Source: Typhlomys cinereus | Taxonomy: Eukaryota; Chordata; Mammalia; Rodentia; Platacanthomyidae | NCBI GenBank assembly: GCA_023101885.1 | Contig: JALPQD010000053.1 | Location: 5,957,447 to 6,021,446, forward strand | Direction: 5' to 3' | Length of the DNA stretch: 64,000 nucleotides | Shown here: positions 48,478-59,005 of the stretch, in pieces | How the letters are laid out: every line of letters starts with the position of its first letter | Numbering within the stretch: the first letter of the stretch is position 1 | Notes under the pieces: model-generated | The model's database searches: none | Told to the model about the DNA's origin: nothing | Seen by the model: only the letters and a program-made list of their open reading frames with translations | Translations under genes and position numbers: made by a program

Positions 48478-48690
48478 GCCAGTGGAGACAGTTTTCATCG
48501 GCCCAAACTCAAGCCACAAATTTCCAAGCTACATTTTAGCAGGTTGAGTGTCTAGACCCAGGAGAAAAGCAAAGGGGCAAGCTTCAGTTTAAAAGTCTTT
48601 CAACCACAGACCGCTGTGCACATTGCACCGAAGCCTGTGGACCGGTGATTGGTCAGTGTACTGATCAGGCAGGTGATTCTCCGTAAATCC
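48478..48690 (+). repeat. Unclassified interspersed repeat X, copy 2
   Basis: ggagacagttttcatcggcc, then tgtctagacccaggagaaaagc and caggcaggtgattctccg pair it with 46395-46610. Confidence 0.5.
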
Positions 48691-48890
48691 CTAGGGCCTC
48701 TCGCCCTGCCTCCTACCCTCTCTTCTTCCCTCTCTCCTGTCTTCCTTCCATCCCCTGCTCTCTTGCTTTCCCTCCCTCTTTCCTGCCCTCTCTCCCTTCT
48801 TCTCTCCCTCTCTTCCTCTTCACCATTACTCTCTTCCTTTCTCCCCTTCCCCCTCTCTCTCCCTGGTCCCCCCCCCATTCTGCTCAGTCC
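48691..48890. repeat. Polypyrimidine tract
   Basis: About 200 bp of almost pure C/T on the plus strand, imperfect and not a simple unit repeat. Confidence 0.85.
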
Positions 48891-48904
48891 TTAATCATCA
48901 TCTG

Positions 48905-48981
48905 AAGCTCCAGCTTCTCCCTGCTTCTCCCTTCTGTCTGTTGGATTCTCAGCAACACCCCATTCTTCTGGCACCAAATGC
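48905..48981 (-). mobile_element. MaLR internal fragment with primer binding site
   Basis: On the minus strand, tttggtgccagaagaatggg follows the LTR end directly and matches the primer-binding-site region of the provirus at 26331-26352. A short piece of interior therefore remains attached to the LTR. Confidence 0.6.
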
Positions 48982-50660
48982 TGCTGCAATTTCGCTTCAC
49001 ATTGCTGTTAAATCCACAAAACAATTTAGGAGAACGGGGTTTTTGTTCTTGCTTACAATTCTGATTATGAGTCCAGTGACAGGAGAGTTCATATCAATAT
49101 CAGGAGCTGAGGGAACAGGACAAATCCCACCCACAGAGAGCAAACCACACCCACAGAGAGCAAACCACACCCACAGAGAGAGCAAACCACACCCACAGAC
49201 AGAGCAAACCACACCCACAGAGAGCAAACCACACCCACAGAGCAAACCTCACCCACAGAGAGAAAACCACACCCACAGAGAGAGAAAACCACACCCACAG
49301 ACAGAGCAAACCACACCCACAGAGAGCAAACCACACCCACAGAGCAAACCTCACCCACAGAGAGAAAACCACACCCACAGAGAGAGAAAACCACACCCAC
49401 AGAGAGAAAACCACACCCACGGAGAGAGCAAACCACATCCACAGAGAGCAAACCATACCCACAGAGAGAAAACCACACCCACAGAGAGAAAACCACACCC
49501 ACAGAGAGAGAAAACCACACCCACAGAGAGCAAACCACACCCACGGAGAGAGCAAAGCACACACACACAGAGAAAACCACACCCACGGAGAGAGCAAACC
49601 ACACCCACAGAGAGCAAGCCACACCCACAGAGAGAGCCAACCACACCCACAGAGAAAACCATACCCACGGAGAGAGCAAACCACACCCACAGAGAGCAAA
49701 GCACACCCACAGAGAGAGCAAACCACACCCACAGAGAGAGCAAACCACACCCACAGAGAGAGCAAACCACACCCACAGAGAGAAAACCACACCCACAGAG
49801 AGAAAACCACACCCACAGAGAGAAAACCACACCCACAGAGAGAGAAATCCACACCGAGAGAAAACCACACCCACAGAGAGCAAACCACACCCACAGAGAG
49901 AGCAAACCACACCCACAGAGAGAGCAAACCACACCCACAGAGAGCAAACCACACCCACAGAGAGAGAAAACCACACCAAGAGAGCAAACCACACCCACAG
50001 AGAGCAAACCACACCCACAGAGAGAGCAAACCACACCCACAGAGAGAGCAAACCACACCCACAGAGAGAAAACCACACCCACAGAGAGAAAACCACACCC
50101 ACAGAGAGAGAAATCCACATCCACAAAGAGAAAACCACACCCACAGAGAGAAAACCACACCCACAGAGAGCAAACCACACCCTCACAGAGAGCAAACCAC
50201 ACCCACAGAGAGAGAAAACCACACCCACAGAGAGAAAACCACACCCACAGAGAGAAAACCACACCCACAGAGAGAAAACCGCACCCACAGAGAACAAACC
50301 ACACCCACAGAGAGCAAACCGTACCCACAGAAAGAGCAAACTACACCCACAGAGAGCAAACCACACCCACAGAGAGCAAACCACACCCACAGAAAGCAAA
50401 CCTCACCCGCAGAAAGCTGAGAGGACACACTTCCTCTCTTGCCTGAGCACCTGCATGCCAATGTGCCAAAGTAGTGAACCAGCTCTATCTTATCTACCTT
50501 CCAGGGAATGATACCACCCACCATGGCCTGGGTCTTCCCACGTCAGTTAGACAATGTCACACAGCCTTGCTCAGAACTTGGCTTAACCACTGATTTTTTA
50601 CACATGCGCCCAGACCTCAGCTTTCAATTGTCAAGTTGACACCAGTACCTAACTAGTACA
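48982..50660 (-). mobile_element. MaLR-type LTR (family M1) disrupted by a minisatellite
   Basis: The antisense LTR 3' part is at 48982-49120 (tgctgcaatttcgcttcac ... tatcaatatcaggagctgag) and the 5' part at 50416-50660 (ccaccatggcctgggtcttcc ... tcaagttgacaccagtacc). Comparison with 15527-15945 shows the missing middle is a catccacagaaacactgag-like segment, the seed of the tandem array between them. Confidence 0.8.
49121..50415. repeat. Minisatellite, about 20-22-bp unit, about 60 copies
   Basis: The unit is caaaccacacccacagagag with 18-, 20- and 22-bp variants that differ in the number of AG steps and a c/a variant (caaacc versus aaaacc). A 102-bp higher-order duplication is visible at 49195-49296 and 49297-49398. 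No unit contains TAA, TAG or TGA in any frame on either strand, which explains the 501-codon open frame on plus (48941-50446) and open frames of 436, 357 and 325 codons on minus. These are low-complexity translations, not genes. Confidence 0.93.
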
Positions 50661-50759
50661 TCTGGGTTTTCTCTCAGGTGTTTTCCCTAATACTGTTCAC
50701 ACACAGGTAACCCTACTTGGGCATCTGATTCATGGGGAATCCAAACAAACATATCTTCT

Positions 50760-51091
50760 TCTATTTCTCATGGTAATTTTCTGGACCTTCCCTACTAGTT
50801 TCATGAGATTTATTAGTATTTTCAGAGTCAATATGTGGCTTTTTTGTGTCCCTTCATGTATACATTCGTCTGTATATTATAACATCTTTCTTATCTTTTA
50901 CTATACTTTTTTTTATCTTCTTGAAAAGGATGCCTAATACATGCAATTTTAGGTGACCTTTAATATATCTGTTTTAAAGTATAAATTTCTCTTTTGCCAT
51001 TGCCAGAACTGTCTGTATTCCACAGATATTAATGATTAATGATTTAAAATTCTTTTTGGTCAAAATATTTTCAAGTTTTCATTATGATTTC

Positions 51092-51129
<38 letters not shown>

Positions 51130-51680
51130 TGTGTGACTGTGTCTGTGTGTCTCTATGTGTCTGTGGAGACCCAAGGGTGACTTCAGGAATCCTCCTGTAT
51201 TGCTCTTACTTCCTCTTCGCTTTGCTCTGGAATTTTCCAGGCTCCACATTCTACAACCAGAAGTGCAGACTGTAGTCCCATTTCTGCCTGGTGCTTTCAC
51301 ATGGGAATCAGGATCTAAACTCAGGACCTTCTGCTTCTAAGGCAGAGGTTTAACCCCTGAGTCATCTCTCCAGCCTTCATTATGGTCTCTTATTTGACCT
51401 GGATTGTTTAAAGACAGGAGATTTCTTATTCTTGGTAATTAATTCGTAGTCATAAGAACTGCTTTAGATGGTTTTGATGCTTTGCAATTTTGAGGACTTG
51501 TTTTATAGTCCACACTATGATCAATATTTGTAAATGTCCTTGTATATTTGAAAATTATTTGTCTTCCACCACTGTTGGATTCAGTGTTTTATATGTATAT
51601 TTTCAAGTTATTCATTCTTGGGTTCAGATCTTCTATATCTATATTTTTTTCTACTATCTCTTGGGAAACATATTCTCAGT
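50760..51680 (-). mobile_element. Old L1 ORF2 fragment, split by a SINE
   Basis: The antisense pattern of the L1 ORF2 C-terminal region is recognisable on both sides of the SINE at 51089: cttatttgacctggattgttt, gtccacactatgatcaatat, cttccaccactgttggattc. Many stops are present. Confidence 0.6.
51089..51375 (-). repeat. Older SINE family B with target-site duplication
   Basis: Antisense (TG)n tail, body, and head ggtttaacccctgagtcatc. The duplication ttcattatgat/ttcattatggt lies at 51078-51088 and 51376-51386. Confidence 0.8.
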
Positions 51681-51859
51681 TATGCCCACTTAAAACTTTG
51701 CAAAAGTGGTAAAGGGGGCATAACGTTTTAGTGTTCCCTCTCTTCCTTCCTGGCTCAGGGAACTTTCATCAACAAGAAGCCTCCTCCAACTTCATCTCTG
51801 AGGTCACTGAGGATGGAAATTCCTCAGAAAAAGAAGCCATGCTTTGCTGGAAAATGGCT

Positions 51860-52000
51860 GAGACTATAAATCATAATATTAAATGAAATAAGTCAGATTC
51901 AGAACAAAAGACAAAATAGGGCATCTTCTCTCGCAGATGCGAAATCCAGATTTTTACAAAGAAGACACCATGAGAATAAAGGGGTAACAGCAAGAGGGAG
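51860..52000 (+). mobile_element. L1-like 3' fragment
   Basis: ttaaatgaaataagtcagattcag followed by atcttctctcgcagatgcg resembles the common L1 3' region. It is interrupted by the next SINE. Confidence 0.45.
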
Positions 52001-52290
52001 GGGGGCTGGAGAAGTGGCTCAGGGGTTAAGCTTCTGCCTTGCAGGTGGAAGGTCCTGAGTTCGGATCCTAGACCCCATGTATAGATGCCCGGCGGAAGTG
52101 GGGCAGCCTGCGTTTCTGGTCCTGATAGGGCGGAGCCTGTGAATCCCGGAGCAGAGTAAACAAGGAGGAGGTGGAGGCATCCATGGTGGTTCCCGAATTC
52201 ACCCGTGGTTCTATACATATACACACACACATACATACATACACGCGCGCACACACAATTGAATAAATAAATAAATAATTTTTTAAAAAA
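52001..52290 (+). repeat. Young GC-rich SINE (family A), copy 6
   Basis: A full-length plus-strand copy with a CA/TA/CG-containing tail. The 9-bp duplication aagagggag lies at 51992-52000 and 52291-52299. Confidence 0.9.
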
Positions 52291-52299
52291 AAGAGGGAG

Positions 52300-52628
52300 A
52301 GAGGGGCCCAAGGAAGACAGGGGAGGGAGGAGGGGACCACGACCAGAGGACATTACACACATGTGAAATGGCCCAGTAAAGCCTGTTTGGCAAGAAAATG
52401 GCCAGATGCTGATGAGGCTGGGGAGGAGACTCCCCCTGTCAAAGTGCCTGTGCGCATGTGCGAGCGCCTGAGTCTGAAGCTCTCCTTGCAGACACACTTT
52501 GCTCTAGGATGGGGAGGAGGAGGCAGGCAGATGGGGGGCACTGGCCAATCAGTCTAACCCAATCCCTGAGCTCCGGGTCCAGAAAATAAGGTGGAGATTG
52601 GCTGAGGAAAACACTCACATTTACCTCT

Positions 52629-52664
<36 letters not shown>

Positions 52665-52974
52665 CATATATACACATATGCATATATATGGGGTTGTATA
52701 TAATATATGCATATAGGCCGCTAACTTTTTTAAAAGAAAAAGAACTTCCTTCTTAAGGGCTGAGCACTCTTGACATCGCACACGCACCTCATTCTTCTGC
52801 CAATGGTCATGTAGGTTGGATCCGTATCATTACTGCTGCAGGGAACTGAGTACCCAGCATCTCTTCAACTGGCTGCTTGCAGATCACTTAAATAACTGCC
52901 AGGAGCAGGAATGCTGAAGCACGTGACAGAGCTCTATTTTTAGCTTTGTGAGGAACTTCCAATAAATCAGCAAT
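52300..52974. other. No recognised gene; (CA)n present
   Basis: A (CA)n run at about 52628-52662 is followed by TA/CA alternation. The flanks may be L1-derived. No coding signature was found. Confidence 0.45.
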
Positions 52975-53060
52975 AGAAAAACAAACACCACATGTTCTCA
53001 CTTGCGTATGAAATCTGCAAGCGCAAAGCCCATCAAGGCAGACGATGCAAGGGTAGCTGC
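52975..53060 (+). mobile_element. L1-like 3' fragment
   Basis: aaacaccacatgttctcacttgcgtatgaaatctg matches the recurring L1 3' block. Confidence 0.45.
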
Positions 53061-53814
53061 TGGGCCTGGGGTGGAAATGCAGTCAAAGGCCTAGTGGCCA
53101 CGTGCACGGCCTTATTTGCTGCTCCTCCTTACCGCTACTGTCCAGCAGGCTGAAAATACTGAATAATGAAGCATTATTCCTCTCCAAGTTGCTCAGTGAA
53201 TTCTGGATGAGAACCACAGAAATTACAAATATTTGAGGGTGAGTATGCTAATTAGCTTGATTAAATTATTTCATGCTGTATTCATAAATCATGACACTTT
53301 GTTTTTACACATTTATAAATACATATAATTGTAAATTGTTGATTTATAATAAAATAAAATTTAAAAACAAAAGTCATTTGAAGTTTTTTTCTTCATACCA
53401 TAAAACTGATTTTGCCTTTTATTAATTGGCCATTAGAATTATCTGGCTAGTATTTGCATAACTTTCTTCTAATCATTTTGCTTCACTTTTCTGGAACATA
53501 CCTTCCTGTTCTAGATTTTTTTTAAAAATAAAAAGCTCGTGATTATTTTTCTTTAGCATTTTCCCCATAATTCATTGTCTTTCTATTGCAACTTTCAGCA
53601 CATGAAAACGAATCTTAGTGGAAGTTTCACTGAACTCGTAACTACCATCTTATTTGTGTTTTTCATTTGTCTTTCTGGTTTTATTTACTTTTCTCTCATT
53701 CCTTGCCTCCTTTGTATCAAGTAGGTATTTTTCCCCATTCTGTTTCTCTTTCCATTATTTTGCAAGTGATGTATGATCCTTTCTTTTTACTCATGAATGC
53801 AATTTTTAAGATAA
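53061..53814. other. No gene; AT-rich, single-copy-looking sequence
   Basis: 53165-53350 contains dense TAATTAG/TTAAAT/CATAAAT-type motifs without repeat hallmarks. It could be a conserved noncoding element. Confidence 0.4.
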
Positions 53815-53960
53815 TTCAAAATGGTGCGGGCCCGTCAGCCTAGCTTCTTGCTCAGAAAGCCGAAGCAGGAGGGCCGTGGGTGCAAGTCTTCCCTGAGCTG
53901 CAGAGAAATTCCTACACCAGCCTGGCTAGCTGATCCAAATCCTGTTGCAAAATTAAAAAA
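53815..53960 (+). repeat. B1-like SINE, degraded
   Basis: A gcccgtcagcctagcttcttgctcag start and acaccagcctggctagctgat middle fit a diverged B1. Confidence 0.45.
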
Positions 53961-53974
53961 TAAAATGGAATTTA

Positions 53975-54058
53975 AAGGGGGTTTTGGGTAAGTAATAAAG
54001 TTGTTAGTATGAAAGCCTAGGTTCAATTTCCAGCACTACAAAAAGAATAGAAATTCCT
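53975..54058 (+). repeat. ID-like SINE, degraded
   Basis: taataaagttgttagtatg, gcctaggttcaatttccagc and a short A-rich tail. Confidence 0.45.
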
Positions 54059-54084
54059 GTGTGTATTTATGTGAAAAAGAAAGA

Positions 54085-54202
54085 TGGACAAAAGGAAAGA
54101 GTGATGGGTAGAGAAAGAGAAAGGGAAAGAGGGAGAAAGAAGGAGAGGATGAAAGAGGAGGAGAGAGAGACAGAGATGAGAGCAGGAGACAGCACACACA
54201 CA

Positions 54203-54258
<56 letters not shown>
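54085..54258. repeat. Purine-rich tract followed by (CA)n
   Basis: Purine-rich 54085-54190, then a long (CA)n at 54194-54258. Confidence 0.85.
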
Positions 54259-54274
54259 CATGCACACTGGAATA

Positions 54275-54420
54275 TCAGCCCTAGAGAACAATGAAATCCT
54301 GCCATGTGTGACCACACAAATGGAACTGGAGGACCTCAAGTAAGTGAAATAAACCAGATGGAAAGACCCAAAGACTTCACTCTCCTGCAGAAGCTGAAAG
54401 CACTGCCTTCACAGAAGGAG
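54275..54420 (+). mobile_element. L1-like 3' fragment
   Basis: aaatggaactggaggacctc then agtgaaataaaccagatgg is the recurring L1 3' region. Confidence 0.5.
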
Positions 54421-54633
54421 TGAGAAGGCTGCTCACTGGGGGGCAAGAAGGGAAGATGGGAAGAGGGAGCTTAGCCAGAGGACGGAGAACAGGAAGGAGC
54501 AAAATTAAGTTGGAGGAATTAGTTCTACTCTTCCACAGCGCAGTAGGCGAACCACAGTCTACAGCAACCTGATTTTCCTTTGGGGTATTGTGCTCATTAA
54601 TATTCATTCATTCATTCATTCATTGATTCATTC

Positions 54634-54636
<3 letters not shown>

Positions 54637-54679
<43 letters not shown>

Positions 54680-54910
54680 GATTCGCTTGAATGTGCATGC
54701 CTGTGGAAGCCCAAGAGTGACATCAGGCCATTTCGGCATGCTTTAACTCCTCATTGCTTTGCTCAGGGTTTCCCAAGCTCTGCCTTCCAAGGCCAGAATT
54801 ACAGGCCACTTTCATATCTGCCCAGCATTTTTACTTGGAATCTGGGCATCCAAACATCCTTTTGATTTCAAAGCAAAGACTTTGAAACCCCTGAGCCATC
54901 TCCTTAGTCC
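54637..54910 (-). repeat. Older SINE family B
   Basis: Antisense (TG)n (about 54637-54676, preceded by ATTC tetranucleotide repeats), body with ttgctttgctcagggtttcc and head aacccctgagccatctcc. Confidence 0.75.
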
Positions 54911-54949
54911 AAATTTTAAAAATTTTTAAAATATAAAGGACAATCTTAG

Positions 54950-55149
54950 GGGCTGGAGAGGTGGCTCAGGGGTTAAGCCTCTGCCTTGCAGGCGGAAGGT
55001 CCTGAGTTCGGATCCTAGACCCCACGTATAGACGCCGGGCGGAAGCGGGGGGTGGCCTGCGTTTCTGGTCCTGGTAGGGCAGAGCCTGTGAATTCTGGGG
55101 CAGAGTCAACAAGGAGGTGGACATGGTGGTTCCCGAATTCGCCCATGGT

Positions 55150-55190
<41 letters not shown>

Positions 55191-55299
55191 GCACGCACGC
55201 ACACACACACACACACACACACATACACACACGCAAGCACGCGCGCTCATGCACAATTGAATAAATAAAATTTTAAAAAATAAAATAAAATAATATAAA
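54950..55299 (+). repeat. Young GC-rich SINE (family A), copy 7
   Basis: A full-length copy with an expanded CA/CG tail (55153-55250). A 17-bp duplication with one mismatch (ataaaggacaatcttag/ataaaggaccatcttag) lies at 54933-54949 and 55300-55316. Confidence 0.93.
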
Positions 55300-55469
55300 A
55301 TAAAGGACCATCTTAGATGCTGTTAAAACTCAAGCCTCAAGAGCCAAGATGGAAGAGCTAAATGCCAGGTGCCTCTCTGCAGGTGAGGAGGGATGGAGTC
55401 AGGGAGAGCAGCGGCCAGCAGTCTGGACGGAGTTTCAAGACCGAATCACAGGCTGGGTGGCTGGAGACA

Positions 55470-55620
55470 TGACGGCTTTATTCGGTCACGAGCTGCTACC
55501 ACGACTTCTGCTGTAGCCTCAGACCACTGAGACTAGAACCTCCAAGACTGTGAGCTCAAAGCAACCTTCTTTCTTCACGAGTTCCTTGACTTAAGTACTT
55601 CATGCAAGTGAATGGGGGCC
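55470..55620 (+). mobile_element. Possible MaLR LTR 3' end
   Basis: acctccaagactgtgagctc and tccttgacttaagtacttc recall an ORR1-like 3' end. No 5' part was identified. Confidence 0.3.
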
Positions 55621-55659
55621 AAAACAATATGATTCATTTTCTTAATATACAAGAATTGG

Positions 55660-55968
55660 GGGCTGGAGAGGTGGCTCAGGGGTTAAGCCTCCACTTTGCA
55701 GGCGGAAGGTCCTGAGTTCGGATCCCAGATCCCACGTATAGACGCCAGGCTGAAGCGGGGGCGGCCTGCGCTTCTGGTCCTGGTAGGGCGGAGCCTGTGA
55801 ATCCCGGGGCAGAAGGAGGTGGAGGTGTCCGTGGTGGTTCGCGATTCGTCCGTGGTTCTACACATACACAGACACACACACACACACAGACATACACACA
55901 CGCACACACATACACACGCACATGCGCACAGTTGAATAAATAATAATAATAATAATAAAATAAAAAAA
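55660..55968 (+). repeat. Young GC-rich SINE (family A), copy 8
   Basis: A full-length copy with a small internal deletion in the aacaaggagg region. The 9-bp duplication aagaattgg lies at 55651-55659 and 55969-55977. Confidence 0.92.
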
Positions 55969-56001
55969 AAGAATTGGAATTATGAGCTAATCATTTCCCC
56001 C

Positions 56002-56431
56002 TGTTGCAGTCAGCCCACATCGTTGCTGATAAATGTTCATCAAACGGCTTAAGGGAACAAGGGTTTATTCTCTCTTACAATTCCTGGTTACAGTTCTCCG
56101 TCCACTTGACTGAAGAGCACACACCATACCAGGGCCAAGGGAACTGGCCACACCATCACCACATAATGGCTGAGAGACGGACAATCCTTACTTGCCAGAC
56201 TAGCATGTCTGGCCAAGTGAACAGAAGGATGCCGATTTCCTCAACCACCTCTCTGTATTTTATTCATCTGTTCAGAGCCTAGTCCCACCCACCATGGGCT
56301 GGGCCTTCCCCATCAGCTAGACAATCTCTTACAGGTTTGCTCTGGGCTTAACTCAACCATCAACTCTCTACGGATGTGCCCATAGCTCAAACCCTCAACA
56401 GTCAAGTTGACACCTGTGCTTAACCATGACA
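56002..56431 (-). mobile_element. MaLR-type solo LTR (family M1), full length
   Basis: 430 bp from tgttgcag to aaccatgaca, in antisense. It is the best-preserved solo copy, containing ccaccatgggctgggccttcc and ctcaacagtcaagttgacacc. The flanking 5-mers (ccccc/ctccc) are a possible diverged target-site duplication. Confidence 0.8.
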
Positions 56432-56499
56432 CTCCCTTTGTAGCATAGCTCCATTTTAGTACCTCCTTGTTCTTATTTAATCCCGTGGGACTTACCATG

Positions 56500-57190
56500 C
56501 ACATTTTCTCCATGTTCTTTTTCACAACCCCTTTCTATGTTTCAGGGTCATTTTCCTTCAGGATTTCCTTAAGTTTAGTGGGTGGAAAACTCTGCTGATA
56601 GTGATTTGAAAATCATTTCACTTCACTTCTATGTCTAAATGATGCTTTTTGCTAAGAATATAGTTCTAGGCTATCTAGTTATAGTTCTACATCTTTTCTG
56701 TAAGGACATTGAAAATGAATCCAATTTGGGTAACCTGGGCTTTCTGCTGTTGCAATGAGAAATCGGATTGATGGCTAAATGCCATTTAATTGTTGGCAAA
56801 CGGTGCTTTCTCACTTGCTGTCGGAAAGATTCCTCGTATCATGGTATAACTAAATATGGATCTCTGTGTGCCATCCATCTACTTGTTTCTATAGGTGCAC
56901 TCATAGTGGGTGGCGGTCAGAGGTCAACATCAGGGATCCTCCATTCCTCTCTGCCTTGTTTTTTTCAAACTGGGTGGCTCACCGAATCTGGCATTCGCTG
57001 TCTCTTTAACCTCTAAGCATGAATTTCTTTTTCTTTCTATTGCACTCAGGAATTATTGGGTTTAATTAATCTGTATCTAGAGATCTTTTATCTACGACTG
57101 CTATCTCTTGAAATATCATCTTTGGCCCTTCCATGTGCTAGACTTCTCTCTTCACTCCACATCTCCTGTCCTCTTATTTCCCATCAGGTG
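56500..57190 (-). mobile_element. Old L1 ORF2 fragment with SINE insertion
   Basis: The antisense ORF2 region (ctatgtttcagggtcattttcc, tttttgctaagaatatagttc) is interrupted by a B4 fragment at about 56870-57020. Many stops are present. Confidence 0.5.
56870..57020 (-). repeat. B4-type SINE fragment
   Basis: ggtcagaggtcaacatcaggg and tgtttttttcaaactgggtgg in antisense order. Confidence 0.5.
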
Positions 57191-57311
57191 GCGTTAAGTA
57201 TGTGACATCTTCACAACTAAGCCTCTTTGTGCTGCTTCTCTCTAGTTACACATAAACTCCTGCTAAACCTTCCAGCTGCTTTTTAATAAATAGTTAAGCA
57301 ATTAATTAATT

Positions 57312-57481
57312 TGAGGCAGTCACCCAGAGAATGTGCATGCATGCTACAGCACAAAGCTAGAGGTAGGGGCCAACGTTTGGAAGTCAGTTGTTTCCCTCCA
57401 CCATGAAGCCTTCCGGGGCTCAAACTCAGGAAACCAGGTGTGCCAACAGGTGCCTCACCCACTGAGCTAGCTTGCTGGCCC
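57312..57481 (-). repeat. RSINE/B3-like SINE
   Basis: Antisense body, then tcaaactcaggaaaccaggtg and cacccactgagctagcttgc at the tRNA-like head. Confidence 0.65.
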
Positions 57482-57669
57482 GTTACAACTGTTTCAGTAT
57501 GATAATCATTATCCAGATCTTCTCCACCGATTTACTTTTAAACATCTTATCATTGTTTTTTTATTTAATTTCTTTTTTAATGTTCTATTTTCTAACATGG
57601 GAATGTATTCATTTTTAGAATACAGTATAGTAAAGGTCATTAAACAATAAATTTCATTCCTGGGTTCCA

Positions 57670-57777
57670 CTGTAAGACTCCTTTTGATTTTAAAATTTAC
57701 TCTTTTTATTATTATCTTATTTTTCTAGTGTTACAAGTATATCGAATATTTATCCCTTTTTCTCTCCATCCCCCTCC
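57670..57777 (-). mobile_element. L1 3' terminus, antisense
   Basis: tctagtgttacaagtatatc followed by a C/T-rich tract is the L1 3' terminus seen at 5740 and 10095. Confidence 0.55.
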
Positions 57778-57930
57778 CATCTACATGTATGTGCGGAGCA
57801 TGTACATGTCACAGCACACATGTAGAGGTCAAAGGACAACCGACTCGAGTTGGTCCTCCCCTTCCACAATGCATGCTTCCAGGCTTGGTGACAAGTTCCT
57901 TCACCCACTAACCCATATTCCTGGCTCCTT
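57778..57930 (-). repeat. RSINE/B3-like SINE
   Basis: gaggtcaaaggacaaccgac, then atgcatgcttccaggcttgg and cacccactaacccatattcc. Confidence 0.55.
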
Positions 57931-58724
57931 TTTTTTGCTAATTTAAATCTCCCCTGTAATTCCCCTATTTCATATTCTATATCTGACAGTTCTAGGACTA
58001 TCGGGTCTGCCGCTGCCTGTAATGTCTTGGCTTGGGCAGGTCTGTTGACTGTGGTGCACTGATGTCTTGTGATTTTTTTTAACCATCATACTAATTTATC
58101 TCCTGAAATACCATATAAGGGACTTCGAATCTTACATTTAACTTAAGGTCAATGATTCCGCACATGTCATCCATCTGCCTTCACCAGTTAGTCCACAGCA
58201 TCCCCAACTCCGGACTACTAAGAACCACATGAGGGTTTCCGAAAGCTCTGGAGTGGAGTGATTTCAAGTGATAAACTTTCAAAGTCCCTTTGGTTGCTCC
58301 AGCTCGAGGATTTAAGGCAGGCAGCCAGGCTTGCAGTTGGTCTCCCGTGGCAAGGGGAAGGTCCTGAGTCCTGAGGCAGCTTTGGTAACCTCCAGTAGTC
58401 GTTCGAGAGTCTGGCAATGTCCTTGGGCATCAACCAGCCTCCTATGCACTTTCTCTTTCAGATTCTGTTTTCACTTAGTTTTGTGCCCTCTATACTTTCT
58501 TATTGGCTAATTTCTTATTGCAACTTTTTCATCTAGCATGTTTAGTTTGTGGAAATGGAAGAACTTGGACAGGGCAGTTTGTACTCAGACTTTCAGATAC
58601 ACAAGCACATTGGTGCTCTCCATCTCCTCCTCACAGGGTCAGGTCAGGCAATGTAGACTCATTTGCGATGACTAAGGATGCTACTCTATGAAAATATCTC
58701 CTCTTCTTGTTCCCCACAGTTAGG

Positions 58725-58725
<1 letters not shown>
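57931..58725. other. No recognised gene
   Basis: The first part may be ancient LINE sequence (catattctatatctgacag). The remainder is unassigned. Confidence 0.35.
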
Positions 58726-58774
<49 letters not shown>

Positions 58775-59005
58775 ACAAGAGGGAGCTTCAAGGTGCCAGT
58801 GGAGGGTGACATAAGGAAAAATCATGGATTGTTCTGCCTTCTTGTTGTTTTACTCTAGGTTTTCCTAGACTCTACTTGCCAAGGTCAGAATGGCAGGCCC
58901 CTCCCATTTCTGCCCAACATTTTCACCTGAGATCTGGGAATTTGAACTCAGGTCCTTTTGCTTGTAAGGCAAAGTCTTTAACCCCTAAGTCATTTCTCCA
59001 ACCCC
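58726..59005 (-). repeat. Older SINE family B
   Basis: (TG)n at 58726-58770, body, and head ctttaacccctaagtcatttc in antisense. Confidence 0.75.

Noticed and set aside
49089..50399. 436-, 357- and 325-codon minus-strand frames resembling hydrophobic Cys/Gly/Val-rich proteins
   Set aside because: Antisense translations of the same minisatellite in its three frames.
48941..50446. 501-codon plus-strand open frame, a possible repeat protein
   Set aside because: It exists only because the minisatellite unit has no stop codon. Unit lengths are not multiples of three, and it is open in all six frames.
51871..52497. 208-codon minus-strand frame
   Set aside because: It runs through a young SINE in antisense. 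The same translated motif (GFTGSALPGPE, GSxIRTQDL) recurs at every family A copy.
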